A stretch of 10,766 nt of DNA from Pascua guehoae. Taxonomy: Eukaryota; Basidiomycota; Tremellomycetes; Trichosporonales; Trichosporonaceae. The position numbers and the translations under genes are program-made. Where the stretch lies: the NCBI GenBank assembly GCA_001600415.1, contig BCJX01000002.1, forward strand, positions 974,862-985,627. Direction: 5' to 3'. The first letter of the stretch is position 1, and each line of letters begins with the position of its first letter. Positions 1 through 8,235 of the stretch are shown piece after piece. Under the pieces are notes generated by a model, which saw nothing but the letters and a program-made list of their open reading frames with translations, searched no databases and had not been told where the DNA came from.

Positions 1-98
1 GGGGTGGCTTCCCGGTAAACGCAGTGGTATGGCGGCGTACCAGCCAAAGACCACATGCTTAAGAGTTACAAACTCCGTCAAAAACGTCCGTCAAGGCT

Positions 99-1602
99 CT
101 AGGGCGCGCTGAAATGCAGCTGCTTTTGGTACGCGAGGACGTGCTCCGTCTTGGTCAGGGGGCGAATGCGGGGGGGCTGCGGGTTAGTGGTGAACGCATG
201 GCAGGCGGGGGGGGGGGGGGGGGGGGGGGGGTGTGGCCGCCTCGCTCGCCTAGCCGCCTGCCGCCTGCGCACCATGCGCGCTTGCCTGCCCTCCTGCGCA
301 CCACAGGCGCTCGCCTGCCCGCCCACACACCATGGGCGCTCGCCTGGCGGCGCTCGCCCGCTCGCGCGCTCACTTGCGCCAGCGCCACCCGTGTGGGCGT
401 TCCTCCTCCGCACTAGCGCGGACCCAGGACGTGACAAACTCTGTGGTACCGTCTGGGTCAAAGGGAGGGGACGTGGGCGTGCGGTGTCCGTCTGGGGAGG
501 CGGCGCGGCTGCGGCTGCGGTCTCGGGACGGGGTGTGGTGGTGGGTGTGGTGGTTGTGGTGGGGCTCGCGTGAATCGCGCGTGTCGAGGCGAGCAAGGCG
601 GGTGTGAAGCGAAGCAATACGAAAGTCTGCAGTTGCGTCTATGCTGGGGCGCGTGGAGCCTGATGCGGAAGAAAAAGTGGCAGAGGTCGGGGTGGGCGCG
701 GTGGGTGTCGTTGCGCCGGTCCTGGATCCGGCGCGGTCAGTGGCGACTGCGAGTCCGGGGGTGTTGGTGCGGGGGAACGAGCCCGACATGGGCGAGACGG
801 CCGGGGTGGTCCATGTGCTGCCCCATGCCGAGGGGGCGTTGCTCGTCGTGTTGCTCCTGGGTGTGGGCGGCGTCGACTTTGACACGTCTTCGCGACTGCC
901 GCCACCGAGGGCCGAGGCGATCAAGCGCTTGAGGCTGCGTGACCCGCGCGAGTCGCCGCGCGGCCGCGTCCCGGGCTCGGGGGGCACGGCGTTTGCAATG
1001 GCCTTTGCGTTGCTCCAGCCCCGCGGTGCGCGCTGGGGCTGGGCGGCCTGTTTGCTCTTGGGCTGCTGCGCGTCGCGCGGGGGAGGAGGTGCGGGTGGCG
1101 CCGGAATGAGGGGTGCGTTTTCGGCCGCGAGCCGCAAAATGGTCGCGACAACGTACACGGGCACGAGCGCGTCATTGTCGGCCGCATCGACCACGGCCCA
1201 GTAGTACCGCTTGCACAGACCCAGGTTCATGTGCGACACGGGGACGGGAACACCCCCGCGCTCGTCCTTGAGCGCCCGCAGAAGGGAAGTCGACGGCGCT
1301 AGTTCGGGCAGGTCGGTGAACAGGTCGTCTGCCAGCGGAATCAGGCCAGACAGGTACCACTCGAGCTGCTGGGCCGCAACGCGCGCTTCGTACGGACAGT
1401 CGAGCGCAGGTAACCCCTCGACCGCCTTGATAAACGGCTCGCATTCGCGCCGGTGCGCTTCGGAGACTGGGAGCGGAATGCCCCCGAGTGCACGAAAGCG
1501 CTCAATGGCGGAAATGTCGACCGACGCAGGTAGGCCGTCTGTCAGTGTCTTTGGCAGCGCAATGACCGGCCTGGTCTTGGAGGTGGGGCGCGAAGTCGAC
1601 AT
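99..1602 (-). CDS. Hypothetical protein with disordered Ser/Pro/Arg/His-rich C-terminal half
   Basis: I do not recognise the family. The start is the ATG at 1602-1600, the first ATG in a frame otherwise open upstream into a pyrimidine-rich leader; the context is GGGCCATGT. The unspliced frame gives 410 residues and stops at 370-372. Residues about 30-165 look folded, with hydrophobic and aromatic residues (EWYLSGLIPLADDLF near 81-95, KRYYWAVVDA at 131-140, VPVYVVATILRLAA at 147-160). Residues 166-385 look disordered: a Pro run at 169-175, Ser/Thr/Pro-rich stretches, a His cluster near 348-357 and an RS-like stretch near 360-370. The frame probably continues past the apparent stop: the donor gtgagc (373-368) overlaps it, and an acceptor CTAACCCGCAG ends at 177. 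The exon 176-99 then encodes about 25 residues with clean C/G-ending codons (LTKTEHVLAYQKQLHFS) before TAG. The join is off by one base as sequenced. The first exon is fairly certain and the last one probable. Confidence 0.7.
207..231. repeat. Poly-G/poly-C homopolymer, 25 bases
   Basis: This is an uninterrupted run of 25 G on the plus strand, C on the sense strand of the flanking gene. It lies 19 nt upstream (sense strand) of the CTAAC branch site of the putative last intron, where a polypyrimidine tract would normally be. Its true length is uncertain, since such runs are hard to sequence. Confidence 0.95.
258..357. repeat. 28-29 bp minisatellite, three units plus a partial one
   Basis: Units lie at 258-285, 286-314 and 315-343, with a shortened fourth at 344-357. 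Each plus-strand unit begins CTGCC or similar and ends GCGCTYGC. Read on the minus strand, each full unit contains a GGTGYGY donor-like sequence and ends in an acceptor-like GGCAG or CGGCAG. Confidence 0.8.
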
Positions 1603-1785
1603 GGCCCACGGAGGTTGGCAGCTTGGTAGGTTGGACTCGGGCGAGCGAATAAGAGTGCGGGGGCGGAGGAAGTTGAGGTCGAGGCGAGGTGGGGGGGAGG
1701 AAAGTCGAGGTCGAGGAGAGGTCAAGGCGAGGAGATGCGAGGAGAGGTCGAGCAGAGGTGGAAGCGAGGACAAGTCGAGCAGAGG
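1603..1785 (-). promoter_or_regulatory. Pyrimidine-rich 5' leader of the hypothetical gene
   Basis: On the minus strand the bases before the ATG are almost all C and T, built from degenerate copies of CTCGACCTC and CTCCTCG, and contain no in-frame ATG. CT-rich leaders and core promoters are common in fungi, basidiomycetes included. The frame stays open through it, but the composition and repetition argue for untranslated leader. No TATA box was recognised. Confidence 0.5.
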
Positions 1786-2461
1786 TCAAGAGTCTAGAGT
1801 GGTAGTGTTGGGACAGGGAGGAAAAAAGGAGAAAAAAAAAACTCGACGGCAGAGAAAACAAAACGACCAAACGCGACCAAACGCCGCCGACGCCTCGTCG
1901 CGCCTCCAGGACCCACGGCTCAGTCTCAGTCAGAGTCTGGTCTGGTCTCGTCTCGTCTCGTCCTCGCTCGTCTCGACAAGCTCTCCACTCTCCCCGTGAC
2001 CGTGACCACGACCGTGACCGTGCCGGCCCCTCTCCTGCGGTTTCCAAGCTTCGCCCCGGGCTCGAGCACAGAAGCGACTGGATGTGGCCGCGGCAGTCTA
2101 GGTGTCCCCACATACCGCCCCCCCGTAAGATTGGCCCCTGCGTGCGCGTCAAACAACGCCGGCCACGACCCCCCATTCCCCTCGGCAGACCGTGCGGACA
2201 TCCCGTGCGAGCCCGGTGCGACTGGGCGAAACCCACACTCCCCGCCCAGGCCTTGCCTTCGGGATACCACCTTGCGTCGGGGGCCAGCATCCTCCGAACG
2301 CAGGCGTGCACATCATGTCCGACCGATAGTGCTCTCCACCGGTCAGTATTGTGGCGTTGCGTCTCAGGGCCGGGGGGCCTGCCGTGCGCCACAGTGCAAA
2401 AAATACCAGTCGCCTCGGTACGCAAACGGTCACGTACCGGCCGCCGGGCGTACCAGTGTGC

Positions 2462-2503
2462 TGTGGGTGGTACTGTGGGTGGTACGGTGGGTGGTACGCT
2501 GGG
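2462..2503. repeat. 12-bp tandem repeat, TGTGGGTGGTAC type, three copies
   Basis: Copies lie at 2462-2473, 2474-2485 and 2486-2497 (the last starts with G), followed by a degenerate partial copy. The GGG and GG runs give the plus strand some G-quadruplex potential. No function is evident. Confidence 0.9.
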
Positions 2504-2947
2504 AAGTGGCGGCGAGGCGCCGAGTGGCGCAATGTGGCGTCCGACGCGGTCAGAAGTATCTCCGAGACAAGCGATTGCACGCGTAGGGCATCAACTACGA
2601 TCACTACAAGTGCCAAACGTGGTACGTCTGGGGTAGACTAGTGTACTAGTGTAGTAGTTGTCCAAGATTGGCCCGTGTCAAGCAAAGCGAGAGGGGTGGG
2701 GGGCGAAGGTTAGGAACTGTTACGAGTTTGAGCTAAAGTTTAGAAAACCTGTAAGTGTCGCGTTGGCGGTCAAATGCGTGTGTGCACGGTGGCCCCGTTG
2801 GCATCGAGTGTGATGCGAGGGTGCGAACTGGACGGGACAGTGCACAGGGCAGGCCCAGGGGCGGCGTGTCGGGTGAGTCAGAGCAGGTAAAAGCATGTCA
2901 GAGCACGGAGCGAGTGATATTGGGGGAGATACTGTGGGGGAGGGGGA

Positions 2948-2986
2948 GGGGGCTGGGGGCTGGGGGCTGGGGGCTGGGGGCTGGGG
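2948..2986. repeat. 7-bp G-rich tandem repeat, GGGGGCT x5
   Basis: Five perfect copies of GGGGGCT at 2948-2982 are followed by GGGG. Six runs of at least four G spaced by CT make this a strong candidate for an intramolecular G-quadruplex on the plus strand. It is not a telomere repeat of the TTAGGG type. Confidence 0.95.
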
Positions 2987-3089
2987 AGCAGGACGGTGTT
3001 GGTGGTGGTCAACATGGGAGATACCGGGGCGGTGCAGCGTGTACCGTGCATGGGTGCAAATACGCGTCTTGTTGCCGATGCGCATGTGG

Positions 3090-3286
3090 CAGGTGGCAGG
3101 TGGTGTGTGGCACCGTCGCCCCGACGAGAGCGGCCGAGCTGCGCTCGAGCACGGGCACGGCACGGGTACAAGCACGGGTACCAGCACTAGGCACTGGACA
3201 CAAGGCTCACGAGGCCACGAGCACCAGCACCAGCACCAGGCCGCGCCCACCTGCCACCTGCAACCTGCCACTTGCCACCTGCCACC
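3090..3286. repeat. CAGGTGG-type repeats forming an inverted repeat
   Basis: CAGGTGGCAGGTGG at 3090-3103 is the exact reverse complement of 3247-3260. More degenerate copies of the CCACCTG unit continue to 3286. The arms could pair into a hairpin with a loop of about 143 nt. Between them are short GCACGG and CAGCAC repeats (3155-3235). Confidence 0.75.
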
Positions 3287-3631
3287 CCCGGCCATCGGGC
3301 TGCCAATGCTTGCCCACAGAGGTAGACACGGCCCCAGCGTTATCCCAGCGTTGTTCCCAAGCCCAGGATGGCCAGTTGGCGTTGGCTGCAAGCGCCACAT
3401 GTGGCACCTGATGGCATGTCCCAACATGTTGTGCATGCTGATGCTTCTTTGGCCACTAGGCATTCACATGACCGCAATTAACAAAGTATAGCGTTGTATC
3501 ACCCTGCCCCGCCACTGTTGACCCCCCTTTGGCAGCAGTCACCAGGACTGCCAACCAGGCCGCCCGTCACACGACCTCACCCAACCTCACCCCACCCAGT
3601 CCACTCGCGGGTTTGGCACCAGTCGTGCTGC

Positions 3632-3676
3632 CCCCTCACCCCAAACCCCCTCACCCCCAACCCTCTCACCCCCAAC
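3632..3676. repeat. 15-bp tandem repeat, CCCCTCACCCCCAAC type, three copies
   Basis: Near-identical 15-mers lie at 3632-3646, 3647-3661 and 3662-3676, within a C-rich stretch with looser copies from about 3570. A multiple-of-three unit keeps a plus-strand frame open (Pro-Leu-Thr-Pro-Asn repeats), but I see no other sign that it is translated. Confidence 0.9.
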
Positions 3677-4084
3677 GCGTCTCCAGTCCCCCTCGCCCAG
3701 TCGGAAACACCTTCACTCACATTCTCCTCGTCACTTGTCCCTCGTGCGTCCCTTGTGTGGGTCTGTGCGGACCACGGCATGATCACACTTTTCATCATCA
3801 ACCCCCTTGCACCTTGTCATGTCTCTCCGTCCCTGGAGTGCACACCCAGCACTGCCTGCCTCGCCCTTCTTTCCTCGTTCCAGTCTGTAGGCGTAGCCAG
3901 TAGCAGCTAGTAGCCAGCGTCCTCGGTTTCCCGAGGGTAAACCAAGTCGTCACGCCTTGTAATCCAGTTATGTCTAGTCTGTCCACGCCGATGACGAGCT
4001 TTGCAGGAGTAGGGGCATGTTGGTGGTCCGTGCGTGAAAAGGAACAGAGGAACAGAGGTGAAGTGCAGAGGTGCAAGAGGTCGG

Positions 4085-4350
4085 AACCACAACCACCAGC
4101 AGCACGACCTGTACCTCGGCGCCGGCGCACATTTGGCACTGGCACTTGCAGTGGTCGGCGTACCCGCCCCGCGGCTGAGACTTCCGAAACCCGATCAGCA
4201 CGGCGTACGTACGGGTACGTGCCTCGACCTGGCTTTGGCGCCTCGAGCTGCTGGGTCCTTGGCCGGGGCTCGGATTCGTGGTGGTGCTCGGCCGTTTCGG
4301 ACTCGAGCGGCGTGTGAGATTCATGCTGGGCCACCAGCCACTTGTCCTCG
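4085..4350 (-). other. Weak coding-like patch, possible decayed gene
   Basis: On the minus strand two different frames show C/G-ending codons and plausible composition in succession. About 4350-4205 reads an acidic, His/Glu-rich segment (PPEDKWLVAQHESH and on). About 4215-4085 in another frame reads YAVLIGFRKSQ and then a Cys-rich HCKCQCQMCAG. No start, splice sites or family could be assigned. It may be a broken gene, or chance in GC-rich DNA. Confidence 0.15.
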
Positions 4351-5161
4351 GGTGGGACGGACGCATGGACTGTACCAGTCAACCACTGCTCAACAGCCAG
4401 CCCGGCTGGCCAGCTGGTATCCACCCCCCAGTGTCCGTCCGTTTCCATTCGACGGCATCATCGAGCCGATCCAACCGACCCGGCCTACCTGTACCCCGGG
4501 TTCGTGTTCCATTCCTATCTCACACCAGGGGGAGGTTCCCATTTCACCATTCACACAAGGGGGAGGCAGCGCACGCATGTCTGCCCATTGGCTATGCCAT
4601 TGTCAGAGCTATATACAGGCACTTGGCATCGGACGACGCAACTGCCACTGGCCTCGTCGGGGTGTATCGGGTCCAAGTGTGCACATTCCTCGGATACACA
4701 CGCCGGGGCACCCAGTGGCATTCCGCAGAGGGGAGGGGAAGGGCAAGTCACCGAGGCTGCCCTCGGTTGGTACGGACACAGTGTTGTGTGCTCGCGTGAT
4801 CTCGTGTACCGTACAGTATCTGACAAAAAGGTTCGTGAGGGGCGCAGGGTGACACTGTGTCTCTCTCTGCCGAGCTCGTAATGCCAGCAGGCCAGCAGAG
4901 GTCAAGCGATGCATGCCTCGGCATCCCTGCGCCCCATCACGAACCGTTTCCTCACATACTGTACGCGGCATCGTTACAAGGCATGCATGAATACGTGAAA
5001 TGCTGGAAAGGGTGCGTCATTTGGCTCCAGAGCGCAAATGACGTCGTACGATGGTGTACGAGGTGCTACGGTCACTGTCCGGAACAGCGGTCAACAGTGT
5101 TCGAATTAACGGGTGGTAGAGCCCGGGGTTGGCGGGGGCAAGCTGCCATGTACAAGAAAGC

Positions 5162-5235
5162 GGTGGCCCAAGAGGTGGCCCAAGGTGGCCCAAGGTGGTC
5201 CAAGGTGGCCCAGGGGTGGTCCAAGGTGTGGTCAA
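5162..5235. repeat. 10-bp minisatellite, GGTGGCCCAA type, about seven copies
   Basis: Units begin at 5162, 5174, 5184, 5194, 5204, 5215 and 5225. They vary between GGTGGCCCAA and GGTGGTCCAA, and the last is degenerate. The array ends 5 bases from the stop codon of the kelch-like gene, so it should lie in that gene's 3' untranslated region, where it reads as TTGGGCCACC repeats. Confidence 0.9.
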
Positions 5236-5240
5236 GGGGA

Positions 5241-6855
5241 TTAGATGGCCGTGGCGAGGGCTAGAGCGAGGACGCCGAGGCCGAGGCTGACGAGGTCGGA
5301 GCGAATAACAGGCGCGGCGGCGCTGTTGGACGCGTCGCTCGCACCCGCCGCGCTGCTCGACGAGGGGTTGGCAGAGCCAGAGCCAGACTTGGACGCGCCA
5401 GAGGTCGAGGCCCCCGAGGGCGAGCCGCTGGCCGCAGAGCTGTCGGTCGAGGTTGCACTCTCTGACACGGGCTTGCCGACGATCGAGTAGCCCATCTTTG
5501 TCCACTGCGCGCTGGCCGAGACGGTGTAATCGGCGGCGACGGGGTTCTGAATGTAGTAAATATCGCCCTTTGTGTCGACCTGAACACACGCCGTCTCCGA
5601 GCACGCGTACGACGACTCGGCATCCTTGGACGTGGGCGCGGGGAGAGTCTGGGTCGAGTTGATGAGGCCGACAGACATGGGCGCGCCCTCGGTGACCGAG
5701 TAGTTTGCGAGGTCGTTCCAGTGCGTGACGATGAACGAGTTGGAAAAGTCGTCGGGGACATAGAGAATCTGGTATGGCGATGAGTCGTTGGCGGGCAACG
5801 AGACGGCCTGGCCGGGCGCGTTGGGAAGCGTCGGGGAGGCGCCGACGGGTGTAAACACCTGGGCAGCCGGCTGGAAGTACGAATAGTGGATGACAAACAT
5901 GTTGGCCGATCCCGCAGGCGTCTCGGGGACACCAAAGTAGACAATGTGGTTGTTGGCCAGCGCGGCCGTCACCTTGTAGCCCGTGGTGGAAAAGCTCGGG
6001 TTACGCACAGCCGTCCACTCCGCCGTCCCAGCCGCCGTCGCCTTGATCAGCTCGAGATCCAGCTGGTACATCATCTGGCCCTCGGCGCCGATTGTAAAGA
6101 GGACATTGGTATCGTGGTCCAGCACAGCCGCCGAGCGAGTGCTGCCAACCGCTTCTGGTGCGCCGGTCGTCGCCTGCTTGCTCCATGCGTCATTGGCAAA
6201 GTCGTAAATGTACAGCGACGACGGGTCCTCGTCGCCGTTCAGCACATACAGCGCATTGTTGAACTGGGACAGGAAGCACTGCGTGTTCGTGCCCGACCAG
6301 GGTGGGCGGCCGACGCTCGAGAGCGGTGTTGGTGATGGGGCTGGGCGTCAGCGGGAAGCAAAGGGAGCAGGGGGATGATCATCATTGGGGCATCGCGCGA
6401 TCAAAGGAATCGCCCATCATTGTGGTGACAACGGCGACTCGACAACAATGTGCTGCTCATCATCGTCGCATAATTAATTAACCCTTTGTCGTATCGGGCG
6501 TTGCGTGCCAACCACGGCCGCAACCACATGCCAATATCACGCTGGCATATGCGCTGGCACTAGCACACCACCAACACACCACCACCAGTACGGCTAGCAC
6601 GGACAGGACCGCACCGCCCGCCAAACAGTCCGGAAACGGTGATCCGTGCGCAACAATACCGCGACACGTCCCGCACCCCCACTGCAGCACAACATGACAG
6701 AGCGACCACTCACAAGACCAGTCCGACGACGTGCCGAGGGAGACATCCTCTGCGCCGCCAAAGGCGTACAGGCCGCCGTTCACGTCAAACTGCACGCACG
6801 GGACGGCACTGGCGAGGGCGGGGAGGAGGGCGGCGAGGGCGAACAAGGAGCGCAT
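5241..6855 (-). CDS. Secreted GPI-anchored kelch-like (beta-propeller) cell-surface protein
   Basis: Two exons, 6855-6714 and 6340-5241, encode 413 residues. The intron (6713-6341, 373 nt) has donor gtgagt and ends CTGACGCCCAG. It is phase 1 and splits a Ser codon, so the frame carries through. The start ATG at 6855 has context TCAACAATGC and opens a signal peptide (MRSLFALAALLPALASA, cleavage near 17/18). Two kelch-type strands are visible: GGLYAFGG near 27-34, and NALYVLNG followed by LYIYDFANDAW near 76-100. Further beta-rich repeats run to about 335. NxS/T sites lie near 232, 260 and 276. A Ser/Ala/Gly-rich stalk (about 339-385) leads to a likely anchor site around DASNSAAA and a hydrophobic tail (about 397-413), the layout of a GPI anchor. 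It probably sits in the plasma membrane or wall. No catalytic residues were recognised, so ligand and role are unknown. Confidence 0.85.
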
Positions 6856-7110
6856 TGTTGACTGCGGGGGGGTAGATTGGGGGGAAGTGGGGGCGCTTGA
6901 AAAGAGGGACGATGTGGGGCCGGGAGTAAGTTCAAGTATCACTGGCGTTGATGGGAGGGTGGGACAACGGCGACGTCACAAGAGATGGCGAAGGAAAGCA
7001 AGAGCAGGTGCGAAAGGGGGGAAGGGGGGAGAATGCGAATGTGAAGTGGGGAGATGGGGGGAGGGCGAGGTGAGGAGAGGGGAGGGGAGAGTGCAGTGAT
7101 GACGACGAGC
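6856..7110 (-). promoter_or_regulatory. Pyrimidine-rich leader and proximal promoter of the kelch-like gene
   Basis: Read on the minus strand this segment is strongly C/T-rich with runs of CCCCCC and TTCC, like the leader of the hypothetical gene. It contains GTGACGTCGC around 6969-6978, which matches 7 of 8 bases of the CRE/ATF palindrome TGACGTCA. That match may be chance. No TATA box was identified. Confidence 0.4.
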
Positions 7111-8235
7111 GTGGTCGGGATGGGATGAGATGGGGCTTATGGGCGGACCGTGTCACACACCCACCCAGCTGGCCAGCTGCGCGGAAAAGTCAGGCAGGTT
7201 TACGGTACAGTAGAGTTCAGGTACACGCCCGCTTCTGTCAATCGTCAATGTCGTGCCTCGGATGGGCCCCCTCGTGTGCTCGTGTGCTGCTCGGCGTTGC
7301 ATCCCGTAAAGGGGAATGGATGCACAGCACAGTCCAGACAACGGTACTCCCCGTACCTCGGGTACCCCGGTGCATCGGGCAGGCAGACGAGGCTGCAGAC
7401 GTGTGTACGACCTTTGCTTGATTGGTCCCTGTGACGCGTGCATTAGCAAAGTGACACTACTCTATTTCAGGGGCCAAGCCAATAGAGCCTGGATGTAAAA
7501 AGTTGGACGCGACGAAACGAGCAATAATTAAAGGTGGCTGGTTCATGCCAAGGGGAAAAGATGGGGGGGGGAGGGCAATCCAGTACAGTGCACACGGGCA
7601 CTGCCATCATGTCACCGTGAACAAACTTGCTTAAAGAAACAAGAAAATGTGCAACCAACATGCACCGCATGCACTACTGTACATGCACTGCTTCTGGTTT
7701 CGGGACGACACTGCCCAGTGCTGACCTGTGCAAACACTACTGTACCGCGTAGAGGCTTATTATTGTATCCGCAGCTTTGATGGACTTGCTGGGGCTGGCA
7801 GCGGCCCACCCAGCAGTGCGCAGTGGTGCCAAGACTTGACCCCAGCCGTCTGTTGGGCCGCGTCTGTCGCACCTTTTTGGACAACTCGCCCAGTAGTTGA
7901 CCCCACCACTTGCCCTTGGCAATGCCAGATCCCGCCACAGAACACGGAACCAAATACCGCAGAAGCACAGATCACCTCGCGGAAGCAAATACCCACATGG
8001 CATGACGCTATTGCGATATTGCGGGGACCCCAGACTCTGTTCCTCTGCATTCCCGAATCTCCGTCCAAGTGGCACGTGTCATTGCGCAGGTGTTGCAGGT
8101 GTTGCCTGCCTGCCTGCAAGAGTGCGGCCGAGCCAAATACGACCACACCAGACCCGCACCACTTGTTGTCCATTGCCATCTCGCCGCCCCTCCCCCGTCT
8201 CCTCTTCCTACTTGCTGTGGTCCGCGCTGCCCAAC
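7111..8235. promoter_or_regulatory. Divergent intergenic region between the kelch-like gene and NTF2
   Basis: No gene is supported here. ATTGG (7421-7425) and CCAAT (7479-7483) form an oppositely oriented pair of CCAAT boxes, possible HAP-complex sites. An A/T-rich AATAATTAAAG stands out around 7522-7532 in the GC-rich background. The last 60 bases before NTF2 are pyrimidine-rich (about 8180-8213), consistent with its 5' leader. A short G run lies at about 7564-7571. Confidence 0.4.

Larger units (their letters stand above)
177..373 (-). other. Probable last intron of the hypothetical gene
   Basis: This 197-nt stretch starts with donor gtgagc and ends with CTAACCCGCAG, the same compact branch-acceptor layout as every other intron here. 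It contains a 28-29 bp minisatellite and a 25-base C tract (sense strand). Exon 1 would end two bases into a codon (AA), but the coding frame of the next exon (176-99) needs a phase-0 junction, so one base is missing. The next exon opens with a run of seven C, where a one-base length error would restore the frame. Confidence 0.55.
1786..5160. other. Long intergenic region without a convincing gene
   Basis: About 3.4 kb separates the leader of the upstream-facing gene from the 3' end of the kelch-like gene. Many open frames of 60-300 codons exist, but they overlap on both strands, are rich in Arg, Pro, Cys and Trp as expected from random GC-rich DNA, and lack steady third-position bias or recognisable motifs. 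No branch-acceptor signal of the type used by the real genes was found here on either strand. It holds a CT/GA-biased stretch (1920-2030) and several G- or C-rich minisatellites listed separately. At about 4085-4350 (minus) there is a weak coding-like patch. No tRNA, snRNA or transposase was recognised. Confidence 0.6.

Noticed and set aside
370..1773. Longer version of the hypothetical protein starting at 1773
   Set aside because: The codon there is TTG, and the extra 57 residues are a translation of CT-rich repeats. The first ATG in frame is at 1602.
1502..2425. Long minus-strand open frame of 307 codons
   Set aside because: It overlaps the start of the hypothetical gene in another frame, crosses the pyrimidine-rich leader, and is Arg/Ser/Leu-rich low-complexity sequence without motifs. 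It is a by-product of GC-rich, stop-poor DNA.
2948..2986. Possible internal telomere repeat
   Set aside because: The unit is GGGGGCT, with no TTA or TA spacer as in fungal telomere repeats.
2720..3463. Minus-strand 247-codon open frame
   Set aside because: It is driven by G/C-rich tandem repeats and is Cys, His and Pro-rich in a way that follows the repeats. Overlapping frames on the other strand are equally long.
3494..3910. Plus-strand open frame with PLTPN repeats
   Set aside because: The repeat is a 15-bp minisatellite, which keeps any frame open. The rest lacks codon bias, motifs or splice signals.
5097..5112. GTGTTCGAATTAAC resembling a tRNA B box
   Set aside because: It lacks the GGTTCRANYCC pattern, a matching A box and a cloverleaf. 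No tRNA was found elsewhere.
6478..6942. Unspliced 154-codon frame containing the signal peptide
   Set aside because: The first part is exon 1 of the kelch-like protein, but after the donor at 6713 it runs into intron. The segment before the ATG at 6855 is leader.
7096..7160. GTGATGA resembling a box C of a C/D snoRNA
   Set aside because: No CTGA box D at a suitable distance and no terminal stem.
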